Shown here piece after piece: positions 8,525-16,823 of a stretch of DNA of 64,000 nucleotides (position 1 is the first letter of the stretch; each line of letters opens with the position of its first letter). Below the pieces are notes generated by a model. It worked only from the letters and a program-made list of their open reading frames with translations, was not told the DNA's origin and searched no databases. The stretch is from Bradyrhizobium nanningense (lineage in GTDB: Bacteria > Pseudomonadota > Alphaproteobacteria > Rhizobiales > Xanthobacteraceae), in assembly GCF_004114535.1 (NCBI RefSeq), contig NZ_LBJC01000005.1, positions 124,001 through 188,000 on the forward strand, read 5' to 3'. The translations under genes and the position numbers were made by a program.

Positions 8525-9517
8525 TCAAAGCTTGCTGAGCCGGCTGAAGAAGCCGCCACGGGCGATCATGTAATGAATGTCGTTAGGGAAGGGAAACGCG
8601 CGGCGAACATTGGAAATCGCGTGTTGGAGGAACTCACCACTCGACGGCGCAGCCTTCTGATGCAGCCGTGGTTGGTCGGCGACCTGGGGTATCATGAACC
8701 GATCCACGTAAGCTTCGTCCAGATCGGCGACTCTGACCATCTGACCAAATGCCGGGAACAGATCGTAGTGACCTACGCTCACGCGGAGGTTCTTGAGGGC
8801 AGGGCGCTGAGGCTGCGCTTGATTGCCGTCGGGGGTCGCCAGCCCGCGTCCTATCAGATCCAACTTCACGGACTGCGGCAGCGTTGATGGACCATACACG
8901 ATCTCGAGCGCAGAGCCGCTCTGTCCAGACAGCCATTGATACCAGAAGGTGGCATCGTCAGGCCGCGCCTTGGCTCCGTAGAGACAGTCAAATCCCCAAC
9001 AGGCAGTCAGCTTCGCCTGATACCTTCCGAGGGTCCCGACCAGATTGCGCATGCCGTTACCACCGCCGGAGTGGCATGCGATGATGAGCTTGCCGATCTG
9101 GAGCTGAGGAATGGACGTCGACGAGCCTCCCAAGAACCTGGCCAGAGCTCCAAGGATTTCCTCGAGGTAGCGTTCGCCCCAGTTCGGCGCTGCCAGATCG
9201 TTGACGCTGTAATTTCCAGCAAAGGTCTCGCCGACGGCATATTCATAGCCCAAAAACGGCGCGATGAGCACGACGTCCTTGCCGGAATCCCGAACTTGTT
9301 CGCGGAGCCGCGCAGGATCGTTGCGAAACAGAAATTCATGGTCCTTGACGTAGAAGCCATGCAGCCAGATCACGATGTCGAGCTTGGTGGCAGCGGTTGC
9401 GTGCTTTGGCGGAAGATAGACCGCGGTCGGCTTCATGCCGGGCGCCAGCCGCTTCGTAAAGAGCGTCACCCCTGGAAACGACTGGGCATCCTTCTGTTCG
9501 AGCTCACACGCCACCAC
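8525..9517 (-). CDS. Leaderless alpha/beta-hydrolase, candidate lipase/esterase
   Basis: The 330-residue protein has alpha/beta-hydrolase landmarks. DIVIWLHGFYVKDHEF supplies a HG oxyanion-hole turn, KDVVLIAPFLGYEY is a typical strand and loop, and IIACHSGGGNG carries a nucleophile-elbow serine in a CHSGG context (a GxSxG variant with Cys at the first position). The acid and His are less certain; SVGHYDLFP provides a plausible late His. No signal peptide or membrane helix is seen, so it is cytoplasmic or leaves by a non-Sec route. It converges on the DUF4384 gene and is transcribed in the same direction as the second caspase gene upstream of it. The start is GTG at 9517, with GGAG about eight bases upstream; the in-frame GTG at 9514 is equivalent. 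Confidence 0.65.
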   Translation of the reverse strand: MVACELEQKDAQSFPGVTLFTKRLAPGMKPTAVYLPPKHATAATKLDIVIWLHGFYVKDHEFLFRNDPARLREQVRDSGKDVVLIAPFLGYEYAVGETFAGNYSVNDLAAPNWGERYLEEILGALARFLGGSSTSIPQLQIGKLIIACHSGGGNGMRNLVGTLGRYQAKLTACWGFDCLYGAKARPDDATFWYQWLSGQSGSALEIVYGPSTLPQSVKLDLIGRGLATPDGNQAQPQRPALKNLRVSVGHYDLFPAFGQMVRVADLDEAYVDRFMIPQVADQPRLHQKAAPSSGEFLQHAISNVRRAFPFPNDIHYMIARGGFFSRLSKL

Positions 9518-9636
9518 GAGGGTCGCTCCGCATCGGCCGCGTCGGGCACGGACCTGGCCGACCCGATGTTACAATTCCATTGTTCGCCATATCCTCGAAG
9601 CGGCTTCCGATGACGGCGTGGCGAACTCGCGCCTTG

Positions 9637-11502
9637 CTAATTGCAGACCTCGACATTCCCAGTGTTGTTGCCGGGGCCTCCCCCGCCGCGGTAGTCAAGG
9701 TGGCAGCCCCGACGGACCTGACGGCACAGATATTGGTCACACACGATCTGGCCGCTGCCGCCGCCGCCACTCGCCTTCGCAGTGGCTTGCCGCCGCGGAA
9801 CGTCTGCCATGGGCTCCGATCTTTCGCGCGCCGAACGATCCGCACGTGACGAACCTTCGTCCGTGTTGCGCTTGGCAACCGGCTTCTTCCCGCGCCGCTT
9901 CTCGCATTCGTTGTCGTCGTTGAGGAACGAGCCCTCGGCACAAGTGATCCTGATGCACTGGTCGCCGCTAGCCCTGTAGCCATGATCACAGATCACGGGA
10001 CAGACCCGTTCTGGCTTGACCTTGATCGCGTCAAGCGCGTCGAGACTTGCGAGCTTTACGTCGAATTTCGTTCCCGCGTGCCGGTTGAACAGCGCCAACG
10101 AGCGCTGTGAAGCCGCATTCCACTGGCCATCGACGGCGCCGGTGAAGCAGCCGACGCGACTCAATTCGCTCTGGACCGACTTGGCGATATCGGCTTTTGC
10201 GATATCGGTCTGGCGCGGCTCGGCGCTCAGCGCGGCGAGCTTGGGCGTCTTGTTGTCCTCGGCGGACTTAGCTGCTGCGGGGCTATCCGCAACCGTGCTC
10301 TCGACAGCCGGATTATTCTCGGAAAGCGCAGCGACGATTGTGGATTCCGGTGCGGTTCGTTTCCGCTCCGCCTCGGCAGCTTGCTCTTGCGCCGCTTGCT
10401 TCGCTTTCTCGGCGACGACGCGGGCCTCTTCCGCAGCCTTCAGGTCCGCAGCGGCCTTCTCCCGGTCGGCACGCTGGGCTCCCTGGGACATCAGGCGCGC
10501 TTGCTGCTCCTCGGCCTGCTGCGCCTTCGCTGTCGCCGCGACGCGTGCCTCTTCGGCCTCGAGCTGATTAAGCTGCAGCTTGGCCAGATTTGCATAATAT
10601 CCATCCGGATGCTGGCTCAGGAATGCGTTCAGGGCGGGCTTATTGCGCAGCTGCAACGCCAATTCGTAGTCGCGGCGAGTTTCCGACTGGGGATTGGCAG
10701 CTTGGATCGGCTCCTCTGCCTTGGCAGCCGGAACAAGTGCAACGTCGTCGCCGCCCAGCGAACCGTAGACGTAGGGCTCCTGCCGGTTGCCGGTGGCCTG
10801 CAAGACGTCATCGCGGACGAAGCCGAAGGCCCTGCGCAAGTCGAGCCCCGGCTTTGCGATGTACTTCACGAGAGCTGTCGCGTACGGGCTATTCTTGCTG
10901 TTGCCGTCCAGTGCGGTAAGGCCGGCCTTGGCGGCAAACGCGATCAGCGTGTTGGAGACGGTGGGCTCGACCCTCGCCAGCCCGCGGCTGATCGACCGCG
11001 AGGCAACGGTACGTTTCATCGAGTCGGCAAACGGATTGTTGCGGCACGCGTCGACGATCACAACGCGCAGCTGCCTTGCAGGCTCGATCGCAAGCAGGAC
11101 ACGGTCAAGCGAGAACGCCTCGTCATAGATGTCCGTGTCGCGTTCGAGTCTGGCGTCTATCGGGATCAGATAGTTCGTTCCGTCAATCTCGATACCGTGG
11201 CCCGCATAGTACACCAGGGCAATGTCGGCGTCGCGGGCCTGATCGGCGAACTCTCTCAGGGCTCGCCGCATGTCGGTCGCGGCGAGATTGAGCCTCGAGT
11301 CAACCACGTCGAAACCTGCGGCCTTCAAGGTCGCAGTGATGGCCGCAGCGTCGTTGGCTGGATTCGGGAGCAGGGGGGCGTTCTGGTAGCCGGAATTGCC
11401 GACGACCAAGGCCACGCGCTTTGTTGCCCAAGCTGGTTGAGAGGCGAGGAACAGCGCAGCAGCAAGAAGGAGACAAACTTGGAGGTGTCTGTACAATCTC
11501 AT
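9637..11502 (-). CDS. Exported caspase-family (C14) protein with coiled-coil and Cys-rich tail
   Basis: The 621-residue protein starts with a signal peptide (LLLAAALFLASQPAWA). The caspase domain is textbook: KRVALVVGNSGYQN, then the catalytic His in VYYAGHGIE (His102) and the catalytic Cys in VIVDACRNNPF (Cys153). SYATA-like and PYVYGSL segments close the domain near 260. After a TPR-like helix pair a long Ala/Gln/Glu/Lys-rich coiled coil runs from about 310 to 390. The C-terminal 200 residues contain a peptidoglycan-binding-like stretch (VGCFTGAVDGQWNAASQRSL), then a basic linker and eight or more cysteines ending NVEVCN. This architecture is common in Bradyrhizobium caspase homologues. Its role here is unknown; proximity to the other caspase and the T6SS end suggests a shared envelope-associated function. 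Confidence 0.85.
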   Translation of the reverse strand: MRLYRHLQVCLLLAAALFLASQPAWATKRVALVVGNSGYQNAPLLPNPANDAAAITATLKAAGFDVVDSRLNLAATDMRRALREFADQARDADIALVYYAGHGIEIDGTNYLIPIDARLERDTDIYDEAFSLDRVLLAIEPARQLRVVIVDACRNNPFADSMKRTVASRSISRGLARVEPTVSNTLIAFAAKAGLTALDGNSKNSPYATALVKYIAKPGLDLRRAFGFVRDDVLQATGNRQEPYVYGSLGGDDVALVPAAKAEEPIQAANPQSETRRDYELALQLRNKPALNAFLSQHPDGYYANLAKLQLNQLEAEEARVAATAKAQQAEEQQARLMSQGAQRADREKAAADLKAAEEARVVAEKAKQAAQEQAAEAERKRTAPESTIVAALSENNPAVESTVADSPAAAKSAEDNKTPKLAALSAEPRQTDIAKADIAKSVQSELSRVGCFTGAVDGQWNAASQRSLALFNRHAGTKFDVKLASLDALDAIKVKPERVCPVICDHGYRASGDQCIRITCAEGSFLNDDNECEKRRGKKPVAKRNTDEGSSRADRSARERSEPMADVPRRQATAKASGGGGSGQIVCDQYLCRQVRRGCHLDYRGGGGPGNNTGNVEVCN

Positions 11503-12177
11503 GGCGAAACACCCAGCATCTGCCGAATAGGAGTAGCGTTGCTCAGATGGCCGCGTCGAACGTAGATAATGCTCACTGAACCAATCTGTAAGCTAGAGGC
11601 GGCCACCGATTTGCGTACAGTAACAATTTCGAGGCTGATCCATTCTCCATGTTGTCGCTGGTCGGAGTGAACGCGTTCAAGTTCGCATCTAAAGTTTTGG
11701 CAGGCGATGGCTCAGAAGCCAGGGGCATCCGCCGTCGCGACCGCCGAAATTTTATAAGTCATTGATACAATTGTTGATTTTTGTATCTGGCCTCGTCCCC
11801 GTGACAGGGCGTGCGCCGCGTTTGAAGCAACGTTTCAGTGAGCGGCACGTGAGGGCGGGAACCAGCCGCAGGCTCGGTACTGAAGGTCTCTCGGACCCTG
11901 CCAGCGATTGGGCGGCGCCCATGCGCCCACGAGGTTCCACCGTCACAGATGGAGAAAATCACCGCAGCTTGATGGTCAGATCGTTGTCCAGCATCATTTG
12001 CCGGAGAATAGCACCAAGGCAATGAGGTTCGAAGGCCTCCCCCGGTTGGAGCGAAGTCGGGTGGTCGTCGTTCGATCGAATGAGATCTGGACGCCTTGCC
12101 AGGTGGGGGAGGCTCTCCAGCGGAGCGCGAACTCCACCTTTCAGGCATGAATTCTAACATCAACCTTGGAGACTGTC
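11503..12177. other. Long intergenic region, no supported gene
   Basis: This 675-base stretch separates the second caspase gene from the metzincin gene. Short frames exist on both strands but have low-complexity, Arg/Pro/Ser-rich translations without domain-like patterning. A perfect 7-bp inverted repeat (GATACAA at 11764-11770, TTGTATC at 11781-11787) sits in a locally AT-rich patch and may be a hairpin or operator. The rest must carry the divergent promoters. The A+T-rich patch and lack of coding signal may reflect an old insertion or deletion. Confidence 0.5.
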
Positions 12178-12738
12178 GTGTCCATTCCACTGAAGGTTTA
12201 CATCACGCCATTTGCCGAAAGGGGTGTTCCGGAGCCGGCAAAATGGGATTGCGATGCAGCCAAAAAAGCTCTGGATGTGGTCAACAAGATCTGGTCGAAG
12301 GCCAAGATTGCGTTCGTGATCAATGATTGCCTGATCGACAAGCCGCTCGATATGGCAAAGAGCGCCCGCAACAATGACAAGCAGGTGCTGGATGTCCTTA
12401 GCCTCCGCCGTACGAAGGACAATGCGGTTCATATCTTTCTCGTCAATCCGATTCCAAACCTTTCAGCCGGCGGCGGTTCTTACCTTGACAGCGATCCCGA
12501 GCCGGCAAGCTTCGTGCAGTGGTATGGCGACGATCATGCCAATGGACGTGCCTGGGCTCACGAGCTCGGCCATCTGATGAGCCTCGATCATGTCGAGATC
12601 GACTATTCCAACGAGAAGCAGGCGGCACAGCGCGTCAAGAATCTCATGACGGCGGGATTGAACGCCGGGTCCGACTTGACTGGCCCGCAGATCAATGCAG
12701 CCAAAGGCTCAGGGTTGGTCAAGCGATTTGGGGGATAG
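12178..12738 (+). CDS. Small metzincin-like zinc metalloprotease without a leader
   Basis: The gene encodes 186 residues from the GTG at 12178, chosen because TTGGAGA lies at the right distance upstream; a TTG at 12166 is in frame. The zinc site is HELGHLMSLDH (His128, Glu129, His132, His138), the HExxHxxGxxH pattern of metzincins with Ser in place of Gly. NLMTAG about 25 residues later is a good Met-turn candidate. No signal peptide, propeptide or membrane helix is present, so it would be active or inert in the cytoplasm unless exported by a non-Sec system. The next gene in the same direction encodes an OmpA-like domain protein. A role as a T6SS-delivered protease is possible from context but not shown. 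Confidence 0.7.
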   Translation: MSIPLKVYITPFAERGVPEPAKWDCDAAKKALDVVNKIWSKAKIAFVINDCLIDKPLDMAKSARNNDKQVLDVLSLRRTKDNAVHIFLVNPIPNLSAGGGSYLDSDPEPASFVQWYGDDHANGRAWAHELGHLMSLDHVEIDYSNEKQAAQRVKNLMTAGLNAGSDLTGPQINAAKGSGLVKRFGG

Positions 12739-12954
12739 AACAAGGCGGTTCAATTGTTGAGAACGACCCGAAACTCCTGTTCGAGATATCCGTCGCTCCA
12801 GTCCGGAGCTGAGCGCGAAAGTCCAAGATCGCGATCGCTAGAGTGTGTAACTCTCGATTTGATGAACCCTCCCGACGACAACCGCTACTAGGAACGGGCG
12901 GGCCGTCCCGTTGATCACCGACGAGTTCCTGCCGTCCTATTGCGGGTAAGAGAC

Positions 12955-13914
12955 ATGTTTCACAAAACCGGTCCGGGCAAGGTTGACGTGGGCTTGGATT
13001 TTTCCGGAGTGGGAGTTCTGCACGCGCGACTCTGGAATTTCGACTTCGACGACTTTGCCGGTTACCAGTTCCGTGGCTTGAAGACAGAGCATCTCGAATT
13101 TCTGAGGAGCAGAGTGGTTCCTCTGCTCGAGGATGACGCAGGTCAGATATGGATGACGGGGGCCGCGAGCCGGATCGGTACGGCCGATTGGAATATGACG
13201 ACGTCGGCCAACCGCGTGATTACGGTCGCGAAGTGTCTGTCCGAGATGGGCATCCACCCGGAACAAATGCAGACGCATGCCATCGGCAATACGCAGACCA
13301 GGAATCACAAGCTCGATGAAGACGCCGATAGATCGGTGGCCCTTTGGGTGCTGCCGAAAGTCTATTTTGAACCAATCATAAAGCCGAACTTGCCGCGGAC
13401 CGTTCCGCCGAAGCCAAAAGTCAGCCGAAATTTCAAGATTGCCATGCTGCTTGAGGTCGACGGATCGATCTCGTTTACAGCGAGATCGGCCATCAAACGG
13501 ATCGTTAAGGGGCGGGCTGGAGCCGGGATTGCGTTTGCCAGCGCGTTGTTCTCCATCTGGGATACGGAAAACAATCTGAAGTGCACCTACGTCTATGCGG
13601 CGGTCGGTCTGGGCTTTGGATTGACCCTTCCGAAGACCGGCAGCAGATCGGGTACACTGCATGGTCCCTGGAATGCGTTTACAACCGAAAAGCCGATTTC
13701 CTGCTCGCAGTTCGGCAAGTCGATGCGCTTCACGACGATCGGCATAGGTGACGTGAGCGAGAACTGGATCCTGCTGGAAACACCGAGGGGAGTGAAGGAC
13801 GTCTACTTGAACATCAGCACCGGCACGACCATAGGCGGCGGAGCATCGACATATCCGGCCCACTTGAGCGCGTTCGTGCCGCTGGAGAGACCGAAACCGT
13901 TTAGCGGGCCGTGA
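12955..13914 (+). CDS. Leaderless protein with OmpA-like domain
   Basis: The frame gives 319 residues from the ATG at 12955. Residues 40-135 resemble an OmpA/MotB C-terminal domain: VPLLEDDAGQIWMTGAAS corresponds to the first strand and GHxD-type turn, TTSANRVITVAKCLSEMGI to the N..LS..RA..V...L...G helix, and GNTQTRNHKLDEDADRSVAL to the GN....D...R.V region. The C-terminal 170 residues form a Gly-rich beta domain (YVYAAVGLGFGLTLP) that I do not recognise. There is no signal peptide, which is unusual for a peptidoglycan-binding domain and resembles adaptor or effector proteins carried by T6SS loci. It lies about 215 bases downstream of the metzincin gene; the gap contains a near-palindrome at about 12892-12913. 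Confidence 0.6.
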   Translation: MFHKTGPGKVDVGLDFSGVGVLHARLWNFDFDDFAGYQFRGLKTEHLEFLRSRVVPLLEDDAGQIWMTGAASRIGTADWNMTTSANRVITVAKCLSEMGIHPEQMQTHAIGNTQTRNHKLDEDADRSVALWVLPKVYFEPIIKPNLPRTVPPKPKVSRNFKIAMLLEVDGSISFTARSAIKRIVKGRAGAGIAFASALFSIWDTENNLKCTYVYAAVGLGFGLTLPKTGSRSGTLHGPWNAFTTEKPISCSQFGKSMRFTTIGIGDVSENWILLETPRGVKDVYLNISTGTTIGGGASTYPAHLSAFVPLERPKPFSGP

Positions 13915-13971
13915 AACGGACTATCATAACTCCTTGCTCGGCGCCTGGTTTGCTTCCGCCGGACTTCGCTA

Positions 13972-14020
13972 AAGCATGATCCGGAAAAGTGCGTAGCGGT
14001 TTTCCGAAAAGATCATGCTT
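13972..14020. repeat. Palindromic intergenic repeat, GCATGATC family, copy 1
   Basis: The arms AAGCATGATC (13972-13981) and GATCATGCTT (14011-14020) are perfect complements. Between them CCGGAAAAG and TTTTCCG add further pairing. Two other copies occur at 41536-41600 and 50335-50382. The element is a known type of dispersed repeat in Bradyrhizobium and its relatives, always between genes. Confidence 0.9.
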
Positions 14021-14030
14021 GAACAACAAC

Positions 14031-14073
14031 CTAAAGCGCGATGACGTTTCATCCTAATCGCATCGCGCTTTAG
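14031..14073. repeat. Second inverted repeat next to the GCATGATC element
   Basis: CTAAAGCGCGATG (14031-14043) and CATCGCGCTTTAG (14061-14073) are perfect 13-bp complements around a 17-base loop. It lies 10 bases from the preceding palindrome and may belong to the same composite element. It lacks a T-run, so it is not a canonical terminator. Confidence 0.85.
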
Positions 14074-14221
14074 TGCACCCGGAGCAGTTTGGCCTCGAAA
14101 TCTTGGGTGGCCTTGTTGAGCCGAAGTATCTCCTTTGGATTGTACTATGCGAAAATTGGCGAGCGGGTCGTTGCTCGATTAGAAGTTGTCGCGTAGTGTC
14201 CGGGCCTCACTGGCAGCCCGC

Positions 14222-15400
14222 ATGTTCAACCTTAATCCCGCCAAGAACGGAACCTCGATTACGCTAGACGCGCTCCGCGCCATTGCCGCGCAAGCTGTCT
14301 GTGTAGGGCACGGAATCTCATTCTTCATGCCCCAGCTACGGGGCGGTCAGTTCGCTCTTCCGCAAAACGTCGGGGTGCTGCTCTTCTTCGTGCTGTCGGG
14401 ATTCTTGATCAGCTATACCTTGGTCGAGAGATCATCACGGGACCCGCAGTACGGTTTTTCGCAGTTCTTCGTTGAACGTTTCGCCCGCATCTATTCCGGT
14501 CTGCTTCCTTGCCTGGTCGCAATCGCCGTGATCGATGCCGCCACACTGCATCTGATCGGAAATGCCGCTTTGGCAGCCAGCTACAATTTCAAGGCGTTCG
14601 TCGCAAACATATTCATGATTGAGACCTACCGCGGCCCGCTTGCACATCTAAGCTTCTTGCGGTCGCCGGCATTCGGATCTGGAAGCCAATTGTGGACACT
14701 CGTTATCGAATGGCACATCTACCTTTTCGTGGCCGCGCTTTTCTTCCTGGGCGCGCGGCCGGCGGCGGCACTGTTGCTTATCCCGATCGCTCTTGTTTTC
14801 GGGCAAATTCCAACGCACTACATCTTCGGCGCCCTTCAGGATGATGGGGTGGGCCAATCACTGTTTCTGTTGTGGCTCGGAGGCGCCTACGTCTACTTTC
14901 TGGCAAGACGGGGATGGCTTCCCCCTCGCGGCGTATCGCTGGCGATCGTCGTTGCATCCGCCGCGGCGTATTTCATGGTTGTGCGGCCCTATGCCGAATA
15001 CCGGCCGAGCACCTATCCTCTGCTGTTGCTGTTCCTGTTCGGGATCGTAGGGGCAACGCAGGCGATGCCTGCCACCTCCTCAGCTGCGATGGCGCGAGTA
15101 GTCCGGTTCTTTTCGGGGTACTCCTTCACCCTCTACCTGCTCCACCACACAATCATGTACCCAGCGTTCCTGCTCTGGAAGGACGGCGGCTGGCTCGTTT
15201 TTGGATGCACCGTCATCCTCGCCAACGTGATCGCAGCAACTCTCGCCAGCGTCACAGAGATGCGCCACAAGCAGCTTGCCAGCTACTTGTTTGCCGTGCA
15301 CACAAGATTTCCAATCGCGCCATTCCGCAAGCCACGCTCCTCCGCGGCATCACGACCAAATGCCACGTCGTTAGCGCCGCGAGAACGATTGCCATTGTGA
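14222..15400 (+). CDS. Acyltransferase 3 family membrane protein (OafA/YrhL type)
   Basis: The protein has about 392 residues from the ATG at 14222; a TTG at 14186 would add 12. It is a multi-helix membrane acyltransferase: LDALRAIAAQAVCVGHGISF carries the conserved Arg and His of the first segment, VGVLLFFVLSGFLISYTL is the signature FFxxSGFL motif, and RFARIYSGLLP matches the R.xRIYP-like loop. About ten hydrophobic segments follow, ending in a basic tail. The family moves acyl groups (often acetyl or succinyl) from the cytoplasm to exported sugars such as exopolysaccharide or O-antigen. No polysaccharide genes surround it, so the acceptor cannot be named. The upstream 300 bases consist mainly of the two palindromic repeats. 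Its ribosome site is weak. Confidence 0.85.
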   Translation: MFNLNPAKNGTSITLDALRAIAAQAVCVGHGISFFMPQLRGGQFALPQNVGVLLFFVLSGFLISYTLVERSSRDPQYGFSQFFVERFARIYSGLLPCLVAIAVIDAATLHLIGNAALAASYNFKAFVANIFMIETYRGPLAHLSFLRSPAFGSGSQLWTLVIEWHIYLFVAALFFLGARPAAALLLIPIALVFGQIPTHYIFGALQDDGVGQSLFLLWLGGAYVYFLARRGWLPPRGVSLAIVVASAAAYFMVVRPYAEYRPSTYPLLLLFLFGIVGATQAMPATSSAAMARVVRFFSGYSFTLYLLHHTIMYPAFLLWKDGGWLVFGCTVILANVIAATLASVTEMRHKQLASYLFAVHTRFPIAPFRKPRSSAASRPNATSLAPRERLPL

Positions 15401-15443
15401 AATCCTCCACGACCGGGAATGCGGGTTCGGGGTGAAAAACGGT

Positions 15444-15462
15444 GTCCGTCGCTGAGACGGAC
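15444..15462 (+). terminator. Hairpin after the acyltransferase gene
   Basis: GTCCGTC (15444-15450) and GACGGAC (15456-15462) form a perfect 7-bp stem with a 5-base loop, 44 bases after the acyltransferase stop. The following bases are not a clear T-run, so it is only a weak terminator candidate. Confidence 0.35.
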
Positions 15463-15559
15463 GTCATCTTCGTGGTGGTGCCAGACTGGCCATCCGTAGC
15501 CAGTCGGCGCGCGATGCCGTGCTATGAGGTCGGCAAGGTCGTCTCCGGAGTTCAAGTTC

Positions 15560-16816
15560 ATGTCTGTCGCGTCCACGCCCGCTCAATCTCCCGCCGCCAC
15601 CTCCACGGACCCGGAAACCCTCGGCTGGATGCGCGGCTTCCCGCCGGCGCCCGATCGCCTCATCACCTTCCACGACGGCTCGTTCCGCAATTTCCCCGAG
15701 CTGCGCTGGGCCTGGAGCAACATCCGCCAGCTGGTGCCGACCATGAACGTCTGGCGCGGGGCGGGGCCTGCATCATCTCTGCCACGCGAAGATCACGACA
15801 TCGGCGCGATCGCTTCGACCACGATGGATGGCCGGCCCATGACGTTCGCAAAGATGCTGGAGGAGACCTATGCCGACGGCATCGCCGTGCTGCATCGGGG
15901 CAGGCTGATTTACGAGCGCTACTTTGGTGCGCTGAAGCCGCACAAGCCGCATATCGGGATGTCCGTGACGAAGTCCTTCACCGGCGTGCTCGCCGGCATT
16001 CTGGTCGTCGAGGGCAAGATCGATCCGCAGGCGCCCGTCACGGACTATGTGCCGGAGCTGAAGCGGAGCGGGTTTGGCGATGCGCGGGTGCATGAGGTCA
16101 TGGATATGACCACGGGGCTCGCCTACACCGAAATCTACACCGACAAGAACTCGGACGTCTGGGGCCTTCGGCGCGCCAACGGCATGGCGCCGATTCCGCC
16201 GGACTATGACGGCCCGACCAACATCTTCGATTTCCTGATCGCGCAGGCGAAGCAGGGCGAGCACGGCAAGGCCTTCGCCTACAAGACGGTCAACACGGAC
16301 GTGCTGGCGTGGATCTGCCGGCGCGCCAGCAACATGACGCTGTCCGAACTTCTGTCCGAGCGGATCTGGCAGCCGATGGGCGCGGAGGAGGATGCGTATT
16401 ATCACGTCGACCGCATCGGCACCGAAAGCGGCGGCGGCGGCCTGTCGACGACGCTGCGCGATCTCGCTCGCTTCGGCGAGACCAAGCGCAATCATGGCCG
16501 CTTCAACGGCCGCCAGATCGTGGCGTCGCAGGTGGTCGAGGACATCGCGGGCGGCGGCGATCCCGAGAAGTTCAAGCCGGCCGGATACACCACGCTTCCG
16601 GGTGCGTCCTACCGCAATCAATGGTGGGTGACGCACAACGAGCACGGCGCCTACATGGCGCGCGGCGTCTACGGCCAGGGCATCTACGTCGATCCCAAAG
16701 CCGAGATGGTGATCGCGCGCTACGCCTCGCACCCCGTCGCGGGCAACGCCGCCAACGACCCCGTGACGCTGCCGGCCTACATGGCGCTGGCAAAGTCGTT
16801 GATGGCGGGCGGATAG
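15560..16816 (+). CDS. Beta-lactamase-fold serine hydrolase (6-aminohexanoate-dimer hydrolase-like)
   Basis: The protein has 418 residues from the ATG at 15560, which has GGAG ten bases upstream; an earlier in-frame ATG at 15524 lacks this. The class C beta-lactamase fold is indicated by HIGMSVTKSFTGVLAG, where Ser135 and Lys138 form the SxxK nucleophile motif, and by AYKTVNTDVLAW, which supplies the YxN-like element. The pattern of residues around MTFAKMLEETYADGIAVLHR and GLAYTEIYTDKNSD is that of NylB-like esterase/amidases rather than true beta-lactamases. No leader is present. Substrates for this group are usually unknown esters or amides. It converges with the carboxylesterase gene, and the 7-base gap leaves no room for separate terminators. 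Confidence 0.82.
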   Translation: MSVASTPAQSPAATSTDPETLGWMRGFPPAPDRLITFHDGSFRNFPELRWAWSNIRQLVPTMNVWRGAGPASSLPREDHDIGAIASTTMDGRPMTFAKMLEETYADGIAVLHRGRLIYERYFGALKPHKPHIGMSVTKSFTGVLAGILVVEGKIDPQAPVTDYVPELKRSGFGDARVHEVMDMTTGLAYTEIYTDKNSDVWGLRRANGMAPIPPDYDGPTNIFDFLIAQAKQGEHGKAFAYKTVNTDVLAWICRRASNMTLSELLSERIWQPMGAEEDAYYHVDRIGTESGGGGLSTTLRDLARFGETKRNHGRFNGRQIVASQVVEDIAGGGDPEKFKPAGYTTLPGASYRNQWWVTHNEHGAYMARGVYGQGIYVDPKAEMVIARYASHPVAGNAANDPVTLPAYMALAKSLMAGG

Positions 16817-16823
16817 GGGGCGC

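Noticed and set aside
11764..11787. GATACAA/TTGTATC palindrome as a promoter operator
   Set aside because: It is a short 7-bp arm in AT-rich sequence about 400 bases from the nearest start, so it was noted only in the region entry.
11759..12190. 143-codon frame in the long intergenic region
   Set aside because: Pro/Arg/Ser-rich, no start signal, no pattern of conservation visible; the true gene nearby begins at 12178 on the other strand.
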